14,044 nucleotides of DNA from DASZHJ01 sp035938015 (GCA_035938015.1 DASZHJ010000096.1:1-14044); one strand, 5' to 3'. Positions 1-8,053 are shown, numbered from the stretch's first letter. A program made the numbers and translations. Notes: generated by a model from the sequence alone, not told the origin.

Positions 1-33
1 CGCGGTCTCTGAAGGAATGGTGCTTGCCTTTGC

Positions 34-1131
34 CTACTTGCGCGCATGTGAGACTGCGGTCACCCGCTTGATCCCCAGAAGCCGCATCGCGTTCCCGCCC
101 AGGATCTTCGCCTTATCCGCGCGCCTGAGCTTTCGCGCGCCCATCACGTGGCCCACCGGGTCAGGCGTCGCCATGTCGAAGGGATAGTCGCTGCCGAGCA
201 GAATGTGGTCGGCGCCCCACTGCTGCACGAGGTACTCGAGCTGATGGTCGGTGAATACGATGGTATCGAAGTAGAGCTTCTTGAGGTAGCCCGTGGGCCG
301 CTTTTGGATCTCGCGGCGGAGGTCGCTGCGCGCGCGGTGGGCATGGTCCATACGGCCCGAGTAGGCCGGCAGGAAGCCTCCACCATGCGCCACCACCATC
401 TTGAGCCGCGGATAGGCATCGAGCACGCCGCCGAAGATCAAATGGCTGACGGCGACGGTCGAGGTTAAGGGGTTGCCGACCACGTTGATGAAATAGTGGT
501 CCGCGAGCCGGCTCCCATCGGTGTAGCCACTCGGATGCATGAAGACCACGACGCCGAGCTCCTCGGCCTTCGCGAAGAACGGTCGGAAACGCGGGCTCGA
601 CAGCTCCTCGCCCGCGACGTCCGTGCAGATCTCCACACCTCGGAGTCCGAGCTCCCTGACCATCCGCTCAAGCTCGGCCACCGCAATCTCCGGCGCCTGA
701 AGCGGTACGGTGCCCATGCCCACGAACCGGTCCGCGTGAGCCGCCACGATGGCGGCGATATTGTCGTTGACGAGCCGCGCCGACGCGCGGCCAAGTTCGG
801 GATCCGCCCAATAATAATACTGCGAGGGCGCCGGCGAGATCGCCTGCATGTCGATACCCTGCTTGTCCATATGAGCAAGCCGTGCCCCGACTGAGGTAAT
901 TTTTGTGCGGATCGCCTGGCCCTGCTGGCGGTTCACCTCGCGCGTGGCTGCGTTGGCGAAGCGAAAGAGCGGGTCGCTGTCCGGGCGAAGCATCGGTTTC
1001 ACCAGCTCGTCGGCCGCGGGTGTCAGCACGTGGCAGTGAATATCGACGGTAATCCCGGGTGCCGCACCGCCACGGCGCTTCGCCTTGACGCTTGCCGGGC
1101 CGACGCGGGCGGGAGCGCAGGTATAGAGCAT
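34..1131 (-). CDS. Amidohydrolase family protein, ACMSD/gamma-resorcylate decarboxylase-like
   Basis: A 365-residue metal-dependent hydrolase of the amidohydrolase_2 (ACMSD-like) family. Members decarboxylate aromatic or semialdehyde acids, or hydrolyse related rings, using one divalent metal in a TIM barrel. Visible metal/catalytic residues are the HxH motif (DIHCHV, H32 and H34), H199 in FMHPSG, H249 in VVAHGGG and D315 in LGSDYPFDM, so all the usual ligands are present. The ATG at 1131 was chosen because an AGGGGG ribosome site (1140-1145) lies 8 bases upstream, inside the end of the preceding gene, and the two genes are separated by one base. The open frame extends further upstream, but that part overlaps the hydroxylase gene. 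About 28 residues (Arg/Lys-rich, AKRRGG) precede the first barrel strand, longer than the few usual in this family. Last gene of the operon within the window. The family is clear; the substrate is not, and true hydrolases cannot be excluded. Confidence 0.9.
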   Translation of the reverse strand: MLYTCAPARVGPASVKAKRRGGAAPGITVDIHCHVLTPAADELVKPMLRPDSDPLFRFANAATREVNRQQGQAIRTKITSVGARLAHMDKQGIDMQAISPAPSQYYYWADPELGRASARLVNDNIAAIVAAHADRFVGMGTVPLQAPEIAVAELERMVRELGLRGVEICTDVAGEELSSPRFRPFFAKAEELGVVVFMHPSGYTDGSRLADHYFINVVGNPLTSTVAVSHLIFGGVLDAYPRLKMVVAHGGGFLPAYSGRMDHAHRARSDLRREIQKRPTGYLKKLYFDTIVFTDHQLEYLVQQWGADHILLGSDYPFDMATPDPVGHVMGARKLRRADKAKILGGNAMRLLGIKRVTAVSHARK

Positions 1132-1132
1132 G

Positions 1133-3457
1133 CTAAAGTCCCCCTGTTTTCTTCGATCCCAAGCTGGCGCGACAGGCTTGCCAGACCTTGAGCGGTGTCG
1201 CGGGCATGTCGAGTCTGGCGCCAGCCTCGCCGGGAATGGCGTCCGCAATGGCGTTCATCACCGCAGCCAGCGCGCCGGTAGCACCGGCTTCGCCCGCGCC
1301 CTTGACGCCGAGCACATTCGTCGTGCAGCGCGTGGCTCGCGTCGCGGTCGCGATCTCCGGCAGCGTATCCGCGCGCGGCATCGCGTAATCCATGAAGCTG
1401 CCGGTGAGCAACTGGCCGCTCGCGCGATCGTAGACGGCGTCCTCGATCAGCGCCTGGCCCACGCCTTGTGCCACGCCACCGTGCACCTGGCCCTCGACGA
1501 TGGTGTGATCCAACACCGTGCCGCAGTCATCGACCGCAGTATAGCGGGTGAGCTCCACCACTCCGGTCTCAGGATCGATCTCGACTTCGGCGATGTGGCA
1601 GCCATTCGGGAAGGATTGCGCCACCTCCACACCGGCCTGCGCGTCGAGGCTCTGCTTGGTTGCAATGTCGAGCAGCGAAACCCTCCGATCGGTGCCCACG
1701 ATCTCGAAGCGGCCTGCGCGATAGACAAGGTCGCTCGCCGCCGCTTCCAGCATCTCGGCCGCATAACCGCGCGCTTTCTCGATGACGTCCTCGACCACGC
1801 GAGCGATGGCGGCGCCCGAGGTCATGGCGCCCCGCGAGGCAACCGTACCCGATCCGGGCACACCGAGCAGCGTATCGCCCTGCTGAACCGTTACGTGCTC
1901 GACTGGAATGCCCAGCCGTTCCGCCGCCAGCTTGCGGAACACCGTACGATGGCCCTGCCCCGTCGATTGCGCGCCGAGCGCCACTACCACCGTGCCGTCG
2001 CCGGGAAAGCGCAGCGCCGCGGATTCCGAGGGCTGCCCGCCCGCGTGCTCCAGAAAGCAGGAGATGCCGAGCCCGCGCTGCTTGCCTTTCGCTTCGGCCT
2101 GCGCCCGGCGCGCCGGGAACCCGACCGCATCCGCCACTGCCAACGCCTGGTCCAGAACGGCGCCGAAATCGCCGCTGTCGAACCGGGCGCCGAACGGCGT
2201 CGCGTAGGGAATTCGCTCAGGCGGGATCAGATTCCGGCGCCTGAGCGTCACCCGGTCGATGCTCGAAACGCGCGCAGCCTCGTCGACCAGGCGTTCGAGC
2301 ACATAATTCGCCTCCGGCCGGCCGGCGCCGCGATAGGGGCCGACCGGCACCGTGTTGGTGAAAACACAGCGCATGCGCACGGCGATGCGTGGAATGTCAT
2401 AGACGCAGGGCAAGCAGCGCGTGAAATTGGCCGTCGCGATGAAAGCGCCGAGGCCGCCGTGGTAGGCGCCTATATTGGCGAGGCCATCGACCCGGAGCGC
2501 GAGGAACCGGCCTTCCTTGTCGAGCGCGAGCGCCATGTCCGTCAGGGTGTCGCGGCCTTGATTGTCGCTGAGGAAGGCCTCCGAGCGCGTGGAAAGCCAG
2601 CGAATGGGCCGGCGGAGCTGGCGTGCCGCCACCAAGAGTGCCACGTATTCCGGGTAGACCGGCGACTTCATGCCGAAGCCGCCGCCGACGTCGTCGGTGA
2701 CCACGCGCAGCCGCTCTCGTGAAATGGCCATCATCTGCGAGAGATGCTCTCGCAGCGAGGTAACGCCTTGGGAGCCGACGTAAAGCGTCGTCATGTCGCC
2801 GGCGGCGTCGTAGTCAGCCAAGGCGCCTCGCGGCTCCAGCGAGGCCACCACGACCCGCTGGCTCACCATCGAGACCCGCGCCACATGGGCGGCGCCCGCG
2901 AAGATCGCGTCGAGCTCGCGCGTTAGCGCCGGCTCGTCCCCGGCCGGGGCCACGAAGTCGAGCGCGACATTCCCGGGCGCCTCCGGCCAAAGCTGCGGTG
3001 CTTCCGGCTTCGCGGCCTCGCGCACATCCGTCACCGCGGGCAGCGCCTCGTAGTCGACCGCGACCAGTTCCACCGCATCGGTTGCTTGGGCCAAGGTCTC
3101 CGCCACGACCAGCGCCACGGGGTCGCCGACATGGCGGACGAGCTCGCGCGCCAGGACCGGGCGCTGTGGCACGATGAGCGGCACTCCGTCGCGGCCGGTT
3201 TGCGGGATCGGCCGCGAGATATTGCCGAGCTTCTGGAGCTCCGCATCGGCGCCCGTGAGTACCGCCACCACGCCGGGCGCGCCGCGCGCCGACGTCGTAT
3301 CGATCGATCGGATGCGCGCGGCGCCATGGGGCGAGCGGACGAAGACTCCGGCCGCCATCCGTTCCATCTGCAGATCCGCCAGATAACGGCCGCGCCCGGT
3401 CAGCAGCTCCGCGTCCTCGACGCGGCCCTGGGGTTCTCTTTGAGGTGATGCGCTCAT
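1133..3457 (-). CDS. Xanthine dehydrogenase/CoxL-family molybdopterin-binding large subunit
   Basis: A 774-residue molybdenum hydroxylase catalytic subunit (aldehyde oxidase/xanthine dehydrogenase/CO dehydrogenase superfamily). These enzymes hydroxylate aromatic, N-heterocyclic or aldehyde substrates with water-derived oxygen. The N-terminal a/b hammerhead domain starts at RVEDAELLTGRGRY (12-25). The Mo-cofactor domain follows, with GGGFGMK (258-264), PYRGAGRPE (374-382), GQGHRT (500-505) and the C-terminal KGAGEAG (719-725), whose E723 matches the catalytic glutamate. The loop at 374-382 reads YRGAGR rather than the AYRCSFR of true CO dehydrogenase (form I), which argues against CO oxidation. 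Length is normal for a stand-alone large subunit. The start ATG fits the family N-terminus, though its ribosome site (TTGGAT) is weak. It lies 11 bp after the LivF gene and one base before the amidohydrolase. No CoxS ([2Fe-2S]) or CoxM (FAD) gene is adjacent, which is unusual. Substrate unknown. Confidence 0.93.
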   Translation of the reverse strand: MSASPQREPQGRVEDAELLTGRGRYLADLQMERMAAGVFVRSPHGAARIRSIDTTSARGAPGVVAVLTGADAELQKLGNISRPIPQTGRDGVPLIVPQRPVLARELVRHVGDPVALVVAETLAQATDAVELVAVDYEALPAVTDVREAAKPEAPQLWPEAPGNVALDFVAPAGDEPALTRELDAIFAGAAHVARVSMVSQRVVVASLEPRGALADYDAAGDMTTLYVGSQGVTSLREHLSQMMAISRERLRVVTDDVGGGFGMKSPVYPEYVALLVAARQLRRPIRWLSTRSEAFLSDNQGRDTLTDMALALDKEGRFLALRVDGLANIGAYHGGLGAFIATANFTRCLPCVYDIPRIAVRMRCVFTNTVPVGPYRGAGRPEANYVLERLVDEAARVSSIDRVTLRRRNLIPPERIPYATPFGARFDSGDFGAVLDQALAVADAVGFPARRAQAEAKGKQRGLGISCFLEHAGGQPSESAALRFPGDGTVVVALGAQSTGQGHRTVFRKLAAERLGIPVEHVTVQQGDTLLGVPGSGTVASRGAMTSGAAIARVVEDVIEKARGYAAEMLEAAASDLVYRAGRFEIVGTDRRVSLLDIATKQSLDAQAGVEVAQSFPNGCHIAEVEIDPETGVVELTRYTAVDDCGTVLDHTIVEGQVHGGVAQGVGQALIEDAVYDRASGQLLTGSFMDYAMPRADTLPEIATATRATRCTTNVLGVKGAGEAGATGALAAVMNAIADAIPGEAGARLDMPATPLKVWQACRASLGSKKTGGL

Positions 3458-3468
3458 GACGGATCCAA

Positions 3469-4200
3469 TCAGAAAATGCCGAGGTGCTGCTGCAAATCCA
3501 CGCCGGTCTTCTGCAGCTCCGAGACGGCGGTGTCTACCACGACCCGGCCACTGTTGAGGATAACGATGTCGTCGGCGACCCCGAAGACCAGCTTGGCATT
3601 CTGTTCCACCAGCACGATGGAAAGGCCCCGTGCCTTGAGCGCGCGGATGGTCGCCATCACGTCCGCCACGATCTGCGGCGCCAAACCCTCGGATGGCTCG
3701 TCCATCAGCAGGACGCGCGGGTTGCGCATGAGCGCGCGGCCGATCGCCAGCATCTGCTGCTCTCCGCCGGAGAGATAGCCCGCGGTCTGGCTCGCGCGCT
3801 CCCGCAGGCGCGGGAAAGTCTGGAACACCGTCTCGAGGGTCCAGGCCGCCCCGCCGCCGCCGTCTGCACGCCGGGCGGCGACGGCCAGGTTCTCGCGCAC
3901 CGTAAGGCTGCGGAAGATTCGGCGGCCCTGCGGCACCAACGCCACACCTTCCGCAGCGATCGCCTCCGGCGGCGCGCCCGCCATGTCCCTGCCAGAAACC
4001 AAGAGGCGTCCGCGCCGCGGCGGGAGAAGGCCTACGGCGACGTTCATGCAGGTGGTCTTGCCGGCGCCGTTGCGGCCGAGCAGGCCCAACAACCGGCCGA
4101 CGCGCAGACCGAACGACACGCCCTGGAGGATGTGGCTGTCGCCATAGAAGGCGTCGACCTCATCGAGGGCGAGCGCGTCAGGCGCCAAGATAGACCTCAC
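3469..4200 (-). CDS. livF: ABC transporter ATP-binding protein, LivF type
   Basis: A 243-residue cytoplasmic ATPase that powers the HAAT importer as partner of LivG. Walker A is GRNGAGKT (42-49), the Q-loop is Q91, the signature is LSGGE (143-147), and Walker B is VLLMDE (163-168) followed by PSEGLAP, typical of LivF. The switch position reads VEQN (Q200), as is usual in LivF proteins. The opening ALDEVDAFYGDSHILQGVSF matches family N-termini. The likely start is a GTG at 4198-4200 that overlaps the end of livG by 23 bp. An in-frame TTG at 4186-4188 is the alternative and would remove four residues. LivF proteins are about 235-240 residues, so either fits. The gene ends 11 bp before the molybdenum hydroxylase, consistent with one transcript. 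The symbol denotes family; the substrate need not be an amino acid. Confidence 0.95.
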   Translation of the reverse strand: MRSILAPDALALDEVDAFYGDSHILQGVSFGLRVGRLLGLLGRNGAGKTTCMNVAVGLLPPRRGRLLVSGRDMAGAPPEAIAAEGVALVPQGRRIFRSLTVRENLAVAARRADGGGGAAWTLETVFQTFPRLRERASQTAGYLSGGEQQMLAIGRALMRNPRVLLMDEPSEGLAPQIVADVMATIRALKARGLSIVLVEQNAKLVFGVADDIVILNSGRVVVDTAVSELQKTGVDLQQHLGIF

Positions 4201-4915
4201 GCGTGCGCGGATCCCCCACCACCTCGGCGCGCGTGCCCTCCACGATCACCTCGCCGAAATGCAGGAGCGTGATGCGCTCGGCGAAATCGAGGGCGACGTC
4301 CATGTCATGCTCGATCATCACGATGGTAGTGTCGCGGGGAATGGCCAGCAGGAGATCCCGCACCTCATGCCGCTCGGGGATCGACAGGCCCGCCAAGGGT
4401 TCGTCGAGCAGCAGCACCTTGGGGCGCTGCGCCAGCGCCATGGCGATCTCGACCCGCCGGCGCTCACCGTAGGAGGTCTCGCCGAGCGGTCGGTCCGCAA
4501 GGTTGCCGAGGCCGACGCGCGTCAAGGCCTCGCGTGCTTGCCGGAGTACGGCCAACTGGTTCGCGAGTCTCACCATCGGGTTCCAGCGCAGCGGCGACAC
4601 GCCCAAGAGCGCCAGCGTGACGTTGCGCAGGAGTGTGTCCTTTGGGAAGAGCGTAATGATCTGGTAGGTGCGGGCGAGCCCGTGGTGAGCGCGCCGCATG
4701 CTCGGCACCGCAGTAATGTCGCGGCCGAACAGATGCACGGAGCCGCTATCGGGTTTGAGCTCGCCGGTGATCAAGTTAAACAAAGTCGTCTTGCCGGCGC
4801 CATTGGGGCCGATAATGAGTCGCCGTTCCCCCGCCTCGATGGCGAAGCTCACATCGGCGCTGACACGCAGTCCGCCGAACGATTTTGAGAGCGCGCGGGC
4901 CTCGAGCGCGATCAT
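4178..4915 (-). CDS. livG: ABC transporter ATP-binding protein, LivG type
   Basis: A 245-residue ATPase, the second nucleotide-binding subunit of the importer. Walker A is GPNGAGKT (36-43), the Q-loop is Q85, Walker B is VLLLDE (167-172) followed by PLAGL, and the H-loop is H203 in MIEHDMD. The signature reads TSYGE (147-151), a SYGE-type C-loop as in many LivG proteins rather than canonical LSGGQ. The ATG at 4913-4915 was chosen because it overlaps the livM stop in an ATGA and gives the standard N-terminus (IALEARALSKSFGG). The frame stays open for about 170 further codons upstream, but that part lies antiphase to LivM and has no transporter features. The C-terminal coding sequence overlaps the livF start. 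Strong family call; transported compound unknown. Confidence 0.95.
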   Translation of the reverse strand: MIALEARALSKSFGGLRVSADVSFAIEAGERRLIIGPNGAGKTTLFNLITGELKPDSGSVHLFGRDITAVPSMRRAHHGLARTYQIITLFPKDTLLRNVTLALLGVSPLRWNPMVRLANQLAVLRQAREALTRVGLGNLADRPLGETSYGERRRVEIAMALAQRPKVLLLDEPLAGLSIPERHEVRDLLLAIPRDTTIVMIEHDMDVALDFAERITLLHFGEVIVEGTRAEVVGDPRTREVYLGA

Positions 4916-5871
4916 CGCGCGATCTCCGCTGTCGGGAGATCGCGCACGCGCCACGCCCAGCGCCAGATCCGCTGGGATCCCGGCACCAGCCCTTCCGGCA
5001 TGAGCACGATGATGGCGACGAAGATCGCGCCCAACACCAGGTTCCACCGCTCGATATAGGCGCTCGCCACGTTCTTCATGATGACCACCAGCGCGGCGCC
5101 TGCGATCGGTCCGAGGAGCGTGCCACTGCCGCCCGAGATCACCATCAACAGCACCTCGGCGGAGCTCGAGAGCGCCAGCAGATGGGGGCTCACGAATTGG
5201 TTGTAGTAGCAGAAGAGCAGCCCCGCGATTCCCGTCCAGAATCCGGAGAACAAGAAGGCAAGGAAGCGGATCAGCCAGACATCGTAGCCGAGCGCTGTCA
5301 TCCGGCGCGGCTGGTCGCGGGTACCGCGCAGGCTCGCGCCAAAAGGCGAGGCTACGAAACTCGCCATCGCCGACACCGCCAGGCCGAAGACCACGAGCGT
5401 CGCAATGTAGAACGCGCCCGGCGTGGCCAGCGACCACCCAAGCGGCATCGGCCGCGTGCTTAGATTGATGCCGTTATCGCCGTTGGTCAGGGATATCCAG
5501 CGATAAGCAATGCCCCAAAGTATCTGCCCCAAGGCCAGCGTGATCATGAGAAAGCCGATGCCGGTGGCGCGTAGCGCCAGCGCGGCATAGAGCGCGGACA
5601 TCAGAAGGGTGAGCGCGAGCGCGCCTAAGCCGCCGGCAAGCTGGCCCGCGCCCGCCGCGACCAGCCAGGCCGCGGCATAGCTCGCGGTACCGAACAGGCC
5701 GGCATGTCCCAGCGACACGAGTCCGCCATAGCCCACGAGCACGTTGAGTCCGAGCGCAAAAATCGCCCAGATCAATATTTGGCTCGCGATGTTGGTGTAG
5801 TAGGGGCCGCCGATCCAATAGGGCAAGGTGACGAGCGCGAGGACGGTAAGCGCGAGCGCCGACCGCCTCAT
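4912..5871 (-). CDS. livM: Branched-chain-type ABC transporter permease, LivM
   Basis: A 319-residue inner-membrane permease. Hydrophobic segments fall at about residues 5-20, 30-50, 58-75, 81-101, 104-123, 152-172, 199-222, 237-265 and 278-292. Family hallmarks are NVLVGYGGLVSLGHAGLFG (43-61), ATGIGFLMITLALGQ (102-116), TNGDNGI (129-135), the cytoplasmic coupling loop GASLRGTRDQPRRMTALGYD (178-197) and GGSGTLLGP (247-255). In the coupling loop, TRDQPRR replaces the more usual I-R-D-N/S-E-x-R, a modest divergence. The ATG at 5869-5871 overlaps the livH stop as ATGA, and the livM stop overlaps the livG start the same way, suggesting translational coupling. The same frame remains open upstream through livH, but that reading is Arg/Ala/Gly-rich and not membrane-like. 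Confidence 0.95.
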   Translation of the reverse strand: MRRSALALTVLALVTLPYWIGGPYYTNIASQILIWAIFALGLNVLVGYGGLVSLGHAGLFGTASYAAAWLVAAGAGQLAGGLGALALTLLMSALYAALALRATGIGFLMITLALGQILWGIAYRWISLTNGDNGINLSTRPMPLGWSLATPGAFYIATLVVFGLAVSAMASFVASPFGASLRGTRDQPRRMTALGYDVWLIRFLAFLFSGFWTGIAGLLFCYYNQFVSPHLLALSSSAEVLLMVISGGSGTLLGPIAGAALVVIMKNVASAYIERWNLVLGAIFVAIIVLMPEGLVPGSQRIWRWAWRVRDLPTAEIAR

Positions 5872-6728
5872 AGGCTTTGCCTGCCGAACAGGCCCTGCGG
5901 CCGCAGCACCAGCACCAGAAGCATGGGCAGGAACAGCACGACGTAAGCGAGCTCTGGAAACAGCGCCGGTCCGAAATTGTAGAGGATTCCGATGATGAAG
6001 CTGCCGGCCAGCGCGCCCAGCAGGCTGCCGGTGCCGCCAAGTATCACCACGATCAGCGCCAACGGCAGCATGTCGGCGTCGAGCCCGGGATAGACCGAGA
6101 GGATGGGCGCGCCCAGCATACCCGCGAATCCCGCAAGTCCCGCGCCCAGGCAGAATACCGTGGTGAAGAGCCGAGACACGCGAATACCCATGACGCGCGC
6201 GATGGGGGCATCGTCGACGCCGGCCCGGATCATAGCGCCGAGCCGCGTCCAATCCAGCATGACCCATAGCCCCGCCGCGATCGCGACTGCGATCAGCGCG
6301 ATCGCCAGGCGATAGATCCGGAAGCCGAAGCCAAGTACCGGCATGACGCCGCGCAGACCCGCGGGCGTGTTCACGGAGATCGGATCGCCCGTCCATTCCA
6401 TAAGGGAAAGGTCGGCGATCATGAACGAGAGGCCGAGAGTCAGCAGCACCTGCGGCAGCTCCTGGCCCTGGAGGCGGCGCAACAGGAAGCGCTCGATCAT
6501 CCCGCCAAGCGCCGCCATGGCGAGGCCGCTCAGCAGCGCCGCGCTCCAGAAATCGAGGCCGAGCCGCAGCGCCGTCACGCCGATATAGGCCCCCAACATG
6601 AAAAACGAGCCGTGCGTCAGGTTCGGGATCCGCATCAGGCCGAAGATCAGCGAGAAGCCGGCGGAGAGCAGGAACAGCAGGCCGCCGAAGCTGATGCTGT
6701 TTACCGCGAGCACGACCCACTGGCTCAT
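5868..6728 (-). CDS. livH: Branched-chain-type ABC transporter permease, LivH
   Basis: A 286-residue inner-membrane permease that pairs with LivM. It is very hydrophobic, with segments at about 4-32, 41-56, 61-77, 93-111, 139-157, 186-206, 221-250 and 257-277. Family motifs are SLIFGLMRIPNLTHGSFFML (26-45), ERFLLRRLQGQ (79-89), LLTLGLSFM (95-103), the coupling loop RLGAMIRAGVDDAPIARVMG (162-181) and LGGTGSLLGALAG (230-242). The C-terminus PQGLFG (277-282) is typical. The start ATG at 6728 has a GGAGAG ribosome site upstream and follows the binding-protein stop by 29 bp, with no terminator-like hairpin between. It shares an ATGA overlap with livM. Length and topology are normal. Confidence 0.95.
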   Translation of the reverse strand: MSQWVVLAVNSISFGGLLFLLSAGFSLIFGLMRIPNLTHGSFFMLGAYIGVTALRLGLDFWSAALLSGLAMAALGGMIERFLLRRLQGQELPQVLLTLGLSFMIADLSLMEWTGDPISVNTPAGLRGVMPVLGFGFRIYRLAIALIAVAIAAGLWVMLDWTRLGAMIRAGVDDAPIARVMGIRVSRLFTTVFCLGAGLAGFAGMLGAPILSVYPGLDADMLPLALIVVILGGTGSLLGALAGSFIIGILYNFGPALFPELAYVVLFLPMLLVLVLRPQGLFGRQSL

Positions 6729-6757
6729 GGGGCGGCTCTCCGTGGCGTGCGCGCGGC

Positions 6758-7987
6758 TTAGAGCTTCACGGGCGCGGCATCGCGGGTGTAAACCGGAGCC
6801 GCCAGGTACTTCTGCTCGCCGTAGGTCCAGAATTGCCCGACATCGGCGTAGGTCTTCACGATGGTGTTGACGAGCTTGCCGTCCTTACGCTCGAGCTTGC
6901 GGATGAACACGTTGCCGATGACGTTGCCGAGGTGATCGAAGCGGAAAGCGCCGCGCGGCGTATCGGCGAGCGACACCGCTCGAAGCGCGTCGATCAGCGC
7001 CTGCTTGTCCGTTTTGCCGCCGGTCTTCTCGAGCGCGGCCTCGATCACCATGCCGTTGACGTAGGTCCCTGCGGCGTAGCCTCCCGGCAGGATCTGATAA
7101 TCCCGCTGCATCCCCGCGATGAACGTCTTGTTGCTGGGCGCATCGAGTTCGGTCGAGTACCAGCTGGCGGAGACCGCGCCCACCGCCTCGTCGCCGAAGC
7201 TCTTCAGGAGCGCATCGTCGAACGCCGTCCAGCCGCCTAGCACGGGGTATTTTTCTTTGAGCCCGATATCGTCGTACTGCTTCATGAGTTTGATCGGGTT
7301 CGAGCCGGCAAAGCCGGTCCAGACGCAGTCGACGTCCTTGATCTGCGCGAGGTAAGGCGTGTAGTCCGCGGTCACCAGCGGCGGCCACAGCTTCAGCACG
7401 ATCTTGCCGCCGTTATCCTCGAAGACGCGCTGGAAGCCGCCGCACTGCTCGTAGCCATAGGCGAAATCCTCGGAGATCGTCGCCGCCGCCTTGAGCTTCA
7501 TCTCCTTGGCGGCGTAGTCGCCCAGGGGATGATTGCATTGCGAGGACGTGGCTGAGGCCCGAATGAACCAGGGGTTCGGCTTGCGCTGGGTCATGTCGTC
7601 CGCCGCCGCAAGGCTTAGCATCGGCATCCTGGCGTCGGCGATGTAATCGGTGATGGCGAGCAGCTCGAAGGCCGCGAGCGGGCCCACGATGAAATCGACC
7701 TTGTCGCGCTCCACCAGCTCCTGCGCTTTGGTTTTGGCGCCTGCCGGATTGCCACCGGTATCCGCGGAAATCATCTCGACCTTGCGGCCCGCGAGAGCGT
7801 TGTTGCGATCCTTGAGGAACAGCGTCAGCCCCTGCTCCATTTGGATGCCGCCCTGCGCGAGCGGCCCGGTCTTGACCGTGAGGAGGCCGATCCGGACGGG
7901 CTCGCTTTGGGCGATCGCCGGCGCGAAGGGCAATGCTGCAAGGCCGGCGCCCACCAAAAAGCCACGACGGCTCAGCGATGACACCAT
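6758..7987 (-). CDS. HAAT-family ABC transporter substrate-binding protein (LivK-like), Tat-type signal
   Basis: A 409-residue periplasmic binding protein (type I periplasmic fold, Peripla_BP_6-like), first gene of the importer operon. The N-terminus MVSSLSRRGFLVGAGLAALP carries a twin-arginine motif (SRRGFL, residues 6-11), a hydrophobic core (about 9-21) and an AIA/Q cleavage site after residue 26, so Tat export is likely. The mature protein starts with EPVRIGLLTVKTGPLAQGG, the classical first beta strand and ligand loop. ADTGGNPAGAKTKAQELVERDKVD (75-98) is the usual second block. The start ATG has a strong GGGAGGAG ribosome site at 7991-7998. Cysteines at 151, 181 and 221 could form a periplasmic disulfide, though this is only inferred. 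Relatives bind branched-chain amino acids, amides, urea or aromatic acids. The catabolic neighbours favour an aromatic or other organic acid, unproven. Confidence 0.93.
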   Translation of the reverse strand: MVSSLSRRGFLVGAGLAALPFAPAIAQSEPVRIGLLTVKTGPLAQGGIQMEQGLTLFLKDRNNALAGRKVEMISADTGGNPAGAKTKAQELVERDKVDFIVGPLAAFELLAITDYIADARMPMLSLAAADDMTQRKPNPWFIRASATSSQCNHPLGDYAAKEMKLKAAATISEDFAYGYEQCGGFQRVFEDNGGKIVLKLWPPLVTADYTPYLAQIKDVDCVWTGFAGSNPIKLMKQYDDIGLKEKYPVLGGWTAFDDALLKSFGDEAVGAVSASWYSTELDAPSNKTFIAGMQRDYQILPGGYAAGTYVNGMVIEAALEKTGGKTDKQALIDALRAVSLADTPRGAFRFDHLGNVIGNVFIRKLERKDGKLVNTIVKTYADVGQFWTYGEQKYLAAPVYTRDAAPVKL

Positions 7988-7990
7988 GCA

Positions 7991-7998
7991 CTCCTCCC
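7991..7998 (-). promoter_or_regulatory. Strong ribosome binding site of the binding-protein gene
   Basis: GGGAGGAG on the minus strand, ending 3 bases before the ATG (5 bases if the GGGAGG core is counted). It fixes the start of the substrate-binding protein at 7987. Confidence 0.8.
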
Positions 7999-8001
7999 AT
8001 T

Positions 8002-8021
8002 CCTCTCATCTCTCGGAGAGG
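8002..8021 (-). promoter_or_regulatory. Leader hairpin just upstream of the transporter operon ribosome site
   Basis: On the minus-strand transcript CCTCTC pairs with GAGAGG, a perfect 6-bp stem with an 8-base loop. It ends 3 bases before the GGGAGGAG ribosome site. It could affect translation or mRNA stability of the first operon gene. No T-run follows and its position is wrong for a terminator. Function is inferred; a 6-bp stem can occur by chance. Confidence 0.3.
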
Positions 8022-8053
8022 CTGTCGCGGGCGCAGCAGAGCGGGCGCCTCGG

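Noticed and set aside
1..33. Gene or terminator at the left edge
   Set aside because: Only 33 bases, with no hairpin or coding signal that can be judged.
1130..2722. 530-codon open frame on the plus strand opposite the molybdenum hydroxylase
   Set aside because: Arg/Ala/His-rich translation with no domain motif. It is a frame shadow typical of GC-rich genes, and the opposite strand carries a clear, full-length family protein.
1133..3457. True CO dehydrogenase large subunit
   Set aside because: The active-site loop reads YRGAGR instead of the form I AYRCSFR, and no CoxM/CoxS genes are adjacent.
4916..5437. Upstream extension of the livG frame
   Set aside because: It lies antiphase within livM and has no ATPase features; the family N-terminus starts at the ATG at 4915.
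5872..6720. Upstream extension of the livM frame across livH, giving a 602-codon frame
   Set aside because: The extension is Arg-rich and not membrane-like, while the overlapping frame encodes a textbook LivH; the ATGA overlap at 5868-5871 marks the real livM start.
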